Positions 25,322 to 33,650 of a DNA stretch of 64,000 bases are shown in pieces (the first letter of the stretch is position 1; every line of letters starts with the position of its first letter). The DNA is from Streptomyces sp. NBC_00178. GTDB lineage: Bacteria; Actinomycetota; Actinomycetes; Streptomycetales; Streptomycetaceae. A model generated the notes under the pieces. That model was not told the DNA's origin, did no database searches, and saw nothing but the letters and a program-made list of their open reading frames with translations. Location: assembly GCF_036206005.1 (NCBI RefSeq), contig NZ_CP108143.1, positions 7,097,501 through 7,161,500 of the forward strand, read 5' to 3'. A program made the position numbers and the translations under genes.

Positions 25322-26242
25322 ATGAGTGACAACGTAAGCACTGGCATGAGCAACGAAACGGCAGCCGTCCCGGGGCGCGGCGGCGAAAAGCAACGGGTCT
25401 GGTTCATCACTGGTTCGTCCCGCGGTCTCGGTCGCTCCCTGGCGACCGCCGCCCTGGAGGCGGGCGACCTCGTCGTGGCCACCGCCCGTCGCCCGCAGGT
25501 CCTCACCGAGGTGTTCGGGGCGTACGGCGACCGCGTGTTCCCCCTCGCCCTGGACGTCACGGATCCCCAGGCGGCACTCGATGCGGTCGACGCGGCGGTC
25601 GAGCGCTTCGGGCGCATCGACGTGCTGGTGAACAACGCGGGGTACGCGAACGTCTCGCCGATCGAGACCTCGGACGACGCCGACTTCCGTGCGCAGTTCG
25701 AGACCAACTTCTGGGGTGTGTACAACGTGACGAAGGCTGCTCTGCCGATCCTGCGCCGCCAGGGCTCTGGCACCGTCGTGCAGTTCTCGTCGATCGGCGG
25801 GCGCGTCGGCGGCTCGCCGGGCATCGCTTCCTACCAGGCGGCCAAGTTCGCGGTCGACGGTTTCAGCCGTGTCCTGGCGACGGAGGTCGCGCCCTTCGGT
25901 GTGCGGGTGATGGTCGTCGAACCGAGCGGCTTCGCCACCGACTGGGCGGGCTCGTCGATGACGGTGCACGACATTCCGCAGGCGTACGACGCGACGGTCG
26001 GCGAGATGAACCGTCGGGTCCGGCAGAACACGGCCGGCGCGGCCGGGGATCCGCAGCGCGCCGCCGAGATCATCGTTCGCACGGTCCACCGCGACGACGT
26101 GCCCAGCCACCTCCCCCTCGGTGTGAACGCGGCGACCATGGCCTTGGACCACTCCCGCCGCCGGACGGCCGCGGCGAGTGCCTGGGAACAGGTCAGCCGC
26201 TCGGCGGACTTTGACGAGCCCTATCCGGTGGACCTGCCCTGA
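25322..26242 (+). CDS. Short-chain dehydrogenase/reductase (SDR)
   Basis: 306-residue NAD(P)-dependent oxidoreductase. The Rossmann motif is ITGSSRGLGRSL (the TGxxxGxG type), with NNAGYAN, then the catalytic Ser in QFSSIGG and the YxxxK pair in SYQAAK. An Arg after the first strand region (TARRPQV) is compatible with NADPH preference. It is longer than the classical 250 residues because of a C-terminal extension. The start at 25322 has only a very close AGAGG, so the transcript may be leaderless or nearly so; an ATG eight codons later lacks any binding site. Expression is probably controlled by the divergent TetR through the 25274-25294 dyad. The substrate is unknown. Confidence 0.92.
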   Translation: MSDNVSTGMSNETAAVPGRGGEKQRVWFITGSSRGLGRSLATAALEAGDLVVATARRPQVLTEVFGAYGDRVFPLALDVTDPQAALDAVDAAVERFGRIDVLVNNAGYANVSPIETSDDADFRAQFETNFWGVYNVTKAALPILRRQGSGTVVQFSSIGGRVGGSPGIASYQAAKFAVDGFSRVLATEVAPFGVRVMVVEPSGFATDWAGSSMTVHDIPQAYDATVGEMNRRVRQNTAGAAGDPQRAAEIIVRTVHRDDVPSHLPLGVNAATMALDHSRRRTAAASAWEQVSRSADFDEPYPVDLP

Positions 26243-26812
26243 TGTCCCGCCGTGCCCCCCCGCTCCAGGCATTTGTGCGGCATGGGGCGTCGGTTCGGCG
26301 TGTGCCCGTGCCGGACAGTGAGGAGCACGCTCCGGTCAGCGGGACGACTAACTGAAGTACGCCGCCCCACCGGCCGCGCAGCCCATTCGCGGTACAGTGC
26401 AGTCATCCCCGCGTGAACACCAGGCCGGCCGTGTGCCGCAGGCGGAGGCTGGTGTGGTCCAGGGGCGGCTGCTGTGCCCCGTGCTCGGTGGTGTTCGGGG
26501 GCAGATGCGACCCGGGTGCCGCTCTTCGAAGGCGAGAAGGGTGTCGCTTCGTGGCGACCGACGACGTGCCGGCGTGGAGAGTACGCGTCTCATGCCTTCG
26601 GACCGTCGGGGTGCTGGGCGCGAGGGAGCACGTCGCAGCCCCTCCCGGGCGCGCCGGCCGACTCCAGGCCGGTCATCGGCCTCAGGTGAACAACCGGACA
26701 GGTGTCGACCCTCCGTTTGAACCTGACGGCCGGCCCACCCCGAAGCATTTGCTCAAGCAAGTGTCTATTATCCTGGCGGACGCCCTCCGTACAACCGCAC
26801 GACGGGAACAAT
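26243..26812. other. Intergenic region before the second giant gene
   Basis: 570 bases, no gene supported. The only notable element is the AT-rich promoter patch just upstream of the giant gene. I see no clear hairpin after the SDR gene. Confidence 0.45.
26743..26771 (+). promoter_or_regulatory. Promoter region of the 2190-residue giant gene
   Basis: A -10-like TATTAT at 26766-26771 lies 41 bases upstream of the start codon. The spacer contains TTGCTCAAGCAA (26749-26760), a TTG-N6-CAA dyad, and the -35 position (AAGCAT) is poor. A weak -35 with a dyad in the spacer suggests activator or repressor control. Confidence 0.45.
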
Positions 26813-29800
26813 ATGACCGGCCTGTCCAGGATCTGCTTCGACGTCGAACCTCACGTCGCGAGACAGGTGAAGCGGCAACCCGACACGATCGTGCGGCTGG
26901 CCCTGCTCACCTCCTACTTCGCGCAGCAGGCCGCGGGTGAGCACCCGCAGTCGGTTGAGGTGACGGACGAAGGCGTCCGGGTACTGGAGACGGAGGCCGC
27001 CGACACGTCGGTCGTCGAGCCGCTGCCCACGACGCGTGCCGGGGAACGCACCCCCCTCCTGGACCCGGCCGGTCTGGCGGTCGCCGTCGACCGGGCCATC
27101 GCCGCGGCCGGTCGGGAACTCGGGGTGGAGGAGGCGGCCCTGGAGGCGCCCTCCCTGATCAACTGCGTCACCCTCCTCGAGGCGCTCGAGCGTCAGCTGT
27201 ACCCGCCCCTCGCCGTCGGCCCCGGCCTTCTTCCCCCGACCTCGGCCGTCAGGGCTGCGGTGACGCAGGACGACCTTGCCGTGGGCAGCTCGAACCCCGA
27301 GCAACGTCTGGCTCGTGGACCTGGCTGGGGGCCGGTCACCTCCTGGCGGGACCTCGCCGCCGCCGTCGCCGATGCCGGGCCCGGTGCCACGGGGCTTGTC
27401 GTCACCCGCCGACGGCGGGGCCCCGGTCACGCCTTCGCCCTTCACCTCACCTCCGGCGGAATCCGCTGGATCGAACTCCAGTCGAAGTCCCGCCGGGTCG
27501 TCGAAGAGCACCCCGACGGCGAACCCTTCGACACCCGTGCCGTCGTCGTCGACCCGTACGGACGTGTCGTCCTTCACGGCATGGACAACCAGACGACGGA
27601 GGCGTCCCGGCAGGTCGACGCCCTCACCGATCCTCCCGCACAGCCCCACGCTGTCGGGGCCATCGGCGAGGAGGTGGAAGACCGCCACGTCCTGGGGGGT
27701 CGCCTCGCGGCGAAGACGGTCCTGGCCGAACACGACTCCGGCGTCAAGCTCGTCGTCGACAGGGAAGTGTTCTACCGGGGCACGGACGGCGGTCTGTACA
27801 ACAGCGCCGACCAAGCCCGTGCGGTGCCCGGCAATGACGTTATACGGGAGGAGAACCGTCCTATCGTCGAGATCGTCGGCCCGCCCTTGGCGGTTCTGGC
27901 GGGGGACGTGGGACGTCTCAGCGTGCAGACCGGCAGGTCGGTTCGCCGTACGGTGCGACAGGCGCTGAACCAGACGGACTGGCAGGGCCGCGCCATCCCG
28001 CTGGGACAGCTCCTGCGGAACATCCCCGGCTGGCGCGTGAAGAGCATCGCGCGCGACGTCCCCGTGGAGCCTTCTCCCGCCGGACCGAATCACCCCGCCT
28101 ACACGCAGTTCACGGTCGGTGTCGCGGCAGGCGGCCTCAAGCACATCCTCCATGTGGCGGAAGCGCGTATCGCCTACCCTGACCTCGCCCCCCTGATGGC
28201 AAGTGGCCGCGGCTTCGGGGACATCGTCGCCGCACGGTACGCCAGTGCCGTGCTCCAGCGGCCGGTCTCGCCCGACGACATTCCGTTCCTGACGGAATTC
28301 GCCGGGGTGGACGAAGTCCACGGATACGCATGGCTCGTCTACCTCCACGCGGCTGCGTCACCCGTCCTCGACCGGTTCTTCATGGACACTTTCGGCCTCT
28401 CCAAGAACATGCTCATCGTGGCGTTGCGAAACCCTTTCCACGTCCTGCGTGCAGCCCTGAGTCCGTCCGTCGCGCGTTACCTGTCCGTCGACACGCCTGC
28501 AATCATTCGGGCGTTCGAGGGACACCTCAGAGGGCTCGTCGCGCAGTACTCCGCGAGCGGTTTCGGGTCGGTGGGCGACGAGGACCTCATGGAGACCGGA
28601 ATCGACCAGCACTCCCTCACCGATTATCTGATATATACATTGCGAGGCCACACGCCGAGCGGGCACACCGTCAGTCAGAATGACGTTTTCGGCCTTCAGG
28701 ACTACCCCGCGTTGGACACGAACGGGCAGCGTTACCGCGTCCCGGCAGCGCTGCTCGAAATGCGCGACTTCGCCGCCGAACCGGCGCAGCGCGTGCCGGG
28801 CTGGCAGCCGACCGACATGACCGATGACGCGATCGACGCCTCGTTCGACCAGCTTGCCAGCTCCGCCGTGGAGGCCAATCGCCTGGCAGAACGCTTCAGG
28901 CCGGGCGGGGTGCCCGGCCTGAGCGCGTCGACCGCGGCGGCAGTACTGGAGCACCCCCTGATCCCGGCCGTGCGTGGTCTGTTCGCCGAACTGAACGGGC
29001 TTCTGCGTCCCGGACCTATGGGACAGGTCCCGATCGCGCCCCTGGCGACGCGCGCGTACACCATGGCCTCGGTCGCCCGGCATCTTGCCGCAGGCACAGC
29101 ACCGCCGCAGGCAGTCGTGCAGGGGATGGTCGCTGTCCACCAGGAGGTGCTGAGGATGCTCAACAGCCGGACGCAGATGCCTGGGGAACTGCGTTCAAGG
29201 CTTCAGCGTGCGGCGTCGTACGGCGACCAGGCACTCCGGGGCATCCAGTCCCTCACGCGGCACGCTCCCACGCAGGCTGTCGCGAGCGGGTCCCGGCACC
29301 ACGGGGCACAGCAGGGGCACTCCAGCGGCTGGGGCGCGGGTGAACCTCCCACCGTCTTCGGCGAGCCGGTCCAAGAGCCCTCCTCGGCGCACGGCAGTGC
29401 CGACTGGTACGCACCGCTGCCTGAAAGCACCGTCGGGGAACTGGCCGCGCGCCTCATCCACGTGCCGGACCAGGTGGAGCAGCCGGTCGCGGCCCGCCTG
29501 GAACTCACCCGGCTGCTCTCTCTCGTGTTCGCTCACCCGGATGCCGTCGCACGCGTGGAAAACATCCTCGTCGGCGCCGGCGACGCCACACGCCGGATCA
29601 CCGGCATCCACATCGTCCCCCGCAACACTCCACTGCCGGAGTACATGAGCGCGATCGGTGTCGACCCCGCCCTGCACACCCACGACGGTCGTTCGGCCGA
29701 CGCGTTGCGTTCCGTCGCGGATCTCCACCATCAGGTCGTGTTCGTCGCCGAGGAGAACCTCCTCGGCGAGAAGACCACGTACGAGAACGCACCCGCGCCA

Positions 29801-32800
29801 CACCCGGACGGATACTCGTCCGTCCTTCACGAACTCGCCCACTACCTCTACACCTTCGGCCTCGGCGATGAGGACCGCAGCCTCGTCGAAGAAGTCCACG
29901 GCGAACGCATGGGAGCCGGAAACGAGATCCCCTGGGTCGACGGACCGCGTCTCGACCTGCACGGTGAACCGGTCGACAACTACGCGTCGCAGAACCCTGA
30001 GGAGTTCTTCGCCCAGCTCACGAACGCCTACTTCGGTGCCAACGCGGGCAATGACCCGCTCACCGGCCGGGCGCGCAACAACGGCGCGGCCTGGATCGAG
30101 GCGAACGAGCCTCGGATCCACGCTCTGCTCCACCGTCAGTACGGGGATTCCGCGCCGCTCAATCCGTACAACCCCGTCGGTCGGACGTCCGCCGAGAACG
30201 ACCTCTGGCGGGGCTACCGCGAGTTCACCGGCCTCACCGAGAACACCGCGGTCGACCGGCCGGCGCCCGATGCGACGGACCAGGCCGCGACCGTTCGCGC
30301 GGGGGTGACCACGGCCGCCGAGGAGCGCTCCGCGACCCAGGACGTCGCCACCGTGCACTACGAGGCCGACGACCGCGAGGAGCGGCACGTCCTCGCAGGG
30401 CCGGAGACTCGCGAGGACGGTCGGCAGGACGTCGAGCCGGTTCGAACGGGGAGTACGGGCGAGCGAGTCGAGACGGATTCGTGGTTGGGGTCCGTCGAAG
30501 GAGAACCGATTCCCCGTGCGGCCAGCCCTGAACCAGCGGAGCACGAGAGCCTCTCCACGAGGGCCCACTCCGGCCGGAAGCCGTCACTGACCCTCGATGT
30601 CGCTGTTCCCTCCGTGACGCATGCGAGTTCACCGCAGTCCCCGAGGTCGGCGTATCTCGCGCTGGTTTCGCCCATCGACACCACACGCTCACACTTCGGT
30701 TTGGTGCGGACCCCGGAAGGGCCGCTGCAGTCTCCGATCCGACTCATTCGCACACCGTTGACCGCGCGGCCGGAAGCGTACTCCGTGCCGTGGTCCTCCC
30801 CTGGCGTCCATGATGTGCCGACCGAGGCCGAGGAAGAGAACGGCCGGCCGCTCGACGAAACCGCACTGACGTCGGCCGCGGCGATCCAGATACTTTCCGG
30901 CTGGATCGAAGGCGACATCGAGGTGACAGCCAGGGGACGTCTGGGCGCCGACCTCTTCGGTCTGCACACCCCCTCGCCCACGCCGGAGTTCCTGGTGGAT
31001 CCGGAGTCCAATGCTCCCTACGACTTCAGGTCCCTGGACACCGACCAGTCGTCGCACTTCCTGCACCTCATGGACATGCGAGGTCACGCGACCCCGCCGT
31101 TGATGGACCCGCAGGCGTGGAACGACGTCACCGGAAAGTACAGTCTCGGCCGGGCGCAGGACCCGCTTGAGGCGACCGAGGTCGCGGACGCGCCCTTCCC
31201 GCCCGACCGGCAGGTGCGAACGCCCCTACTGGTACACGCCATCTGGCTTGGAGGCCCCCTGCGGGAGTCGGGGCCGAGTGCGGGCTTCTGGAGCCGCTTC
31301 GGGGACGCCGCGAAGCGGTTGAACGGTGAAGCCCTCTTCGCCCTCTGGACCGATGTCCCGCGCTACCAGATTCAGGAGGTCATGAACCTTTCAGCGACCC
31401 CGGAGGATCCGGTTCTCGCCCAGGTGTGGGGCATGGTCGAGTGGGCGAGGATCAATGGCGTCAAACTCCTGGACGTCCACGAGGTGTTCAACGAGTCCGC
31501 ACCCATGGAACTCCACGATCATTTCATGGTCGAATCCGGAAAGGCCGTCGGGACCGGCTGGGCGGCGGCGAGCGACATCCTCCGCCTGGAGATCCTGGAT
31601 CGCTTCGGCGGGCTCTATTCCGATGGTGACAACGTCATCAAGGATCTTTCCTCCCTCCACCAGGTGACGCAGAGCGAGGAGGGCTACGCCATCGCGGCGA
31701 CCACCAAGTTCTTCTCGAACGCCGCGGTTGCGGTGACCAGCAAGAATGCCTTCCCGGGTATAGCGAAATCAATCATCGCGTCGAACTATCAGAAATCCCA
31801 GGTCGAATTGATCGGGAGAGGCGGCGCTGCGGCCTCGAACGACTTCTGGACCAGGGGTCCAGGGCGTTCGAAGAGGCATTCCGTGATCGTCCGGACCGGT
31901 CCGGACGCCTACGTGGGAATGCTCGACCGGCTCGGCCTGGAACGAACGACGGACATGCCGCGCCTGCGCGGGATCGACGTACGCTCGGACTTCAGCTGGT
32001 CCGCAGAGGAGCAGGCCAGGAAGGACGCCGCGGTTCCGGCGAACGTGTACACCGCCGAGGACACGATGCGTGTCGTCGCCGGGGTCGTGCAGACGATGGT
32101 GCGCAGTCTGCTCAACAGGCAGGGCGATCTTCACCTCACCCAGATCGAGCCCGTCGTCCGGCGCCACCAGGACCCCGACTTCGTCTGGGAGAGCGCGTTC
32201 GGTTTCCTCGCCTCCCGGGAGGAACTCCGGTCGCTCGTCCGGGGTGTGACGCGGACGACCTACCTCGGCAACGGGGACTTCTACCGGGTCGAGCTGCCGC
32301 AGACGGTGGAGTCGCTGCTGCTGACGCCCGAGGAGCACTCGGCTGCTCCCCTCGGCAACGCGGAAGGCTGGTGGCTGGGAGAGCAGTCGACGCCGGTGGA
32401 GCTGGCGCCTTCGCCGCTTGCCTTCGACCACCCCGCCGTGTCCGATGCGGACACGCGCACGGACCTCCCGGCAGCGTCCTATTCCTCCGAACTCCTCGAC
32501 GATCTGGCTTCGCGCGTCCGGAGAGAACTGGAGCGGCTGGGCCGGACCGATCTGAGCATCGGTGCCGAGGACGTGGCCGACTACTTCGGCAGGACGCAGG
32601 AGAGCGCGGACGCCGGGCCTCGCGGCCACCTGGCCGGACGCATGGCGGGCTGGTTCGCCAACGACGGGCAGCATGTTGCCGAACCGTCCACCGAGAGCGG
32701 GCAGTCGACCGAATCCGCCGGCCGGGCACTCCGTGATGCCGAGGCCACGTCGCGAGCTCCTCGTGAACCGGGGCTTGTGGCATTCCTCGACGCGCCGCGT

Positions 32801-33385
32801 GGGAACGCCGGCCCGGCAAGGGGGGACGAAGTGGTGGAGCAGGGCAGCGATCCGGTGGTCACGGCCGCGCCGAAGGCGGTGGGTCCGCTGTCGTCGGCTC
32901 ACCACCCCCGGCACCGCGAGGAGTCCGCCGAGGTCGGATCGGAGCCCGAGACGCACCGCACCGAGGTCTCCTCCGCCAAGCGCCGCGTGGACGACCTCGT
33001 GGAGCAGTTCAAGGAGGACGTCCGTCCGGCCTTGCGCGTCTGGGACCGGCCGGTCTCCTACGAGATCCAGGCGCTCAAGGGGATCCTGGGGTCGCCTGGC
33101 GCCCGGTCCCTCGTCTTCGGCCTGGATGCCGACGGCCCGGTGTGGGCGGTCAACATGGGTGGCACCCTCACTTGGCTCACGAATGTGCTCGTGCCCCTGT
33201 CGCCTCCCGAGGTTGTCGACGGACCGGTCATCTCCATCGACATCGACAGTCACGGCCAGCTGACGGGCCCGGCGGAGCAGAACCTGAGGGAACACGGCAT
33301 CACGCTGTCGGACGGGGTGAAGACGGGGTTCTGCGACCTCAACTTCGGCACCGACATCGGGAAGGTCACAGGGTGGAAGGCCTGA
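26813..33385 (+). CDS. Giant multidomain effector-like protein of about 2190 residues (papain-like, zincin, glycosyltransferase, lone-Cys module)
   Basis: Residues 1-40 match the start of the 3187-residue giant (RICFDVEPHVARQVKR, RLALLTSYF). At about 110-250 lies a papain-like Tox-PL-type domain: Cys118 in LINCVTLL, His206 in GPGHAFAL, then WIELQS. Residues 360-860 are a helical/mixed region of unknown role. At about 930-1130 is a zincin with HELAH at 1006-1010 and a likely third ligand in NPEEFF (1063/1064), as in anthrax-lethal-factor-like peptidases. At about 1470-1830 is a TcdA/TcdB-type glycosyltransferase (HAIWLGG, SDILRLEIL, DGD at 1604-1606). The C-terminal 130 residues hold the shared module (ARSLVFG, VWAVN, Cys2174 in GFCDLNFG). 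ATG 26813 follows GGGAAC; earlier in-frame codons precede the promoter-like patch. All enzymatic key residues look intact. Secretion and targets are inferred. Confidence 0.88.
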   Translation: MTGLSRICFDVEPHVARQVKRQPDTIVRLALLTSYFAQQAAGEHPQSVEVTDEGVRVLETEAADTSVVEPLPTTRAGERTPLLDPAGLAVAVDRAIAAAGRELGVEEAALEAPSLINCVTLLEALERQLYPPLAVGPGLLPPTSAVRAAVTQDDLAVGSSNPEQRLARGPGWGPVTSWRDLAAAVADAGPGATGLVVTRRRRGPGHAFALHLTSGGIRWIELQSKSRRVVEEHPDGEPFDTRAVVVDPYGRVVLHGMDNQTTEASRQVDALTDPPAQPHAVGAIGEEVEDRHVLGGRLAAKTVLAEHDSGVKLVVDREVFYRGTDGGLYNSADQARAVPGNDVIREENRPIVEIVGPPLAVLAGDVGRLSVQTGRSVRRTVRQALNQTDWQGRAIPLGQLLRNIPGWRVKSIARDVPVEPSPAGPNHPAYTQFTVGVAAGGLKHILHVAEARIAYPDLAPLMASGRGFGDIVAARYASAVLQRPVSPDDIPFLTEFAGVDEVHGYAWLVYLHAAASPVLDRFFMDTFGLSKNMLIVALRNPFHVLRAALSPSVARYLSVDTPAIIRAFEGHLRGLVAQYSASGFGSVGDEDLMETGIDQHSLTDYLIYTLRGHTPSGHTVSQNDVFGLQDYPALDTNGQRYRVPAALLEMRDFAAEPAQRVPGWQPTDMTDDAIDASFDQLASSAVEANRLAERFRPGGVPGLSASTAAAVLEHPLIPAVRGLFAELNGLLRPGPMGQVPIAPLATRAYTMASVARHLAAGTAPPQAVVQGMVAVHQEVLRMLNSRTQMPGELRSRLQRAASYGDQALRGIQSLTRHAPTQAVASGSRHHGAQQGHSSGWGAGEPPTVFGEPVQEPSSAHGSADWYAPLPESTVGELAARLIHVPDQVEQPVAARLELTRLLSLVFAHPDAVARVENILVGAGDATRRITGIHIVPRNTPLPEYMSAIGVDPALHTHDGRSADALRSVADLHHQVVFVAEENLLGEKTTYENAPAPHPDGYSSVLHELAHYLYTFGLGDEDRSLVEEVHGERMGAGNEIPWVDGPRLDLHGEPVDNYASQNPEEFFAQLTNAYFGANAGNDPLTGRARNNGAAWIEANEPRIHALLHRQYGDSAPLNPYNPVGRTSAENDLWRGYREFTGLTENTAVDRPAPDATDQAATVRAGVTTAAEERSATQDVATVHYEADDREERHVLAGPETREDGRQDVEPVRTGSTGERVETDSWLGSVEGEPIPRAASPEPAEHESLSTRAHSGRKPSLTLDVAVPSVTHASSPQSPRSAYLALVSPIDTTRSHFGLVRTPEGPLQSPIRLIRTPLTARPEAYSVPWSSPGVHDVPTEAEEENGRPLDETALTSAAAIQILSGWIEGDIEVTARGRLGADLFGLHTPSPTPEFLVDPESNAPYDFRSLDTDQSSHFLHLMDMRGHATPPLMDPQAWNDVTGKYSLGRAQDPLEATEVADAPFPPDRQVRTPLLVHAIWLGGPLRESGPSAGFWSRFGDAAKRLNGEALFALWTDVPRYQIQEVMNLSATPEDPVLAQVWGMVEWARINGVKLLDVHEVFNESAPMELHDHFMVESGKAVGTGWAAASDILRLEILDRFGGLYSDGDNVIKDLSSLHQVTQSEEGYAIAATTKFFSNAAVAVTSKNAFPGIAKSIIASNYQKSQVELIGRGGAAASNDFWTRGPGRSKRHSVIVRTGPDAYVGMLDRLGLERTTDMPRLRGIDVRSDFSWSAEEQARKDAAVPANVYTAEDTMRVVAGVVQTMVRSLLNRQGDLHLTQIEPVVRRHQDPDFVWESAFGFLASREELRSLVRGVTRTTYLGNGDFYRVELPQTVESLLLTPEEHSAAPLGNAEGWWLGEQSTPVELAPSPLAFDHPAVSDADTRTDLPAASYSSELLDDLASRVRRELERLGRTDLSIGAEDVADYFGRTQESADAGPRGHLAGRMAGWFANDGQHVAEPSTESGQSTESAGRALRDAEATSRAPREPGLVAFLDAPRGNAGPARGDEVVEQGSDPVVTAAPKAVGPLSSAHHPRHREESAEVGSEPETHRTEVSSAKRRVDDLVEQFKEDVRPALRVWDRPVSYEIQALKGILGSPGARSLVFGLDADGPVWAVNMGGTLTWLTNVLVPLSPPEVVDGPVISIDIDSHGQLTGPAEQNLREHGITLSDGVKTGFCDLNFGTDIGKVTGWKA

Positions 33386-33394
33386 CGAGGTGAT

Positions 33395-33433
33395 CGCCAG
33401 GAGGGCCGGGTTCCGGTACCGGCCCTCCTGGCG
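33395..33433 (+). terminator. Hairpin terminator after the 2190-residue giant gene
   Basis: Perfect 15-bp arms (CGCCAGGAGGGCCGG and complement) around a 9-base loop, starting 9 bases after the stop codon. Confidence 0.85.
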
Positions 33434-33587
33434 GTACGGCCCGGGGTCCTGCCGCACTTCTTCGTGAAGGGTGTGGAGACCCGGCCGTGCGTACACGCCA
33501 CGGACGGGTCCTACCGGCACCACCCTCGGTCCGGGCAGGGCCCGCCGGGCCCGATGTGCGCGCTTCGCCGGCTCGGCCTAGATGAAC

Positions 33588-33635
33588 AAGGGCGCCGGAG
33601 GAGCAGGGCCAGGACCCTGCTCCTCCGGCGCCCTT
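33588..33635 (-). terminator. Hairpin terminator after the 4792-residue giant gene
   Basis: Perfect 21-bp arms separated by the 6-base loop CCAGGA, 15 bases past the stop codon on the minus strand. The longest perfect stem I found in the window. Confidence 0.9.
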
Positions 33636-33650
33636 ACGGCCAGGCCGGCC

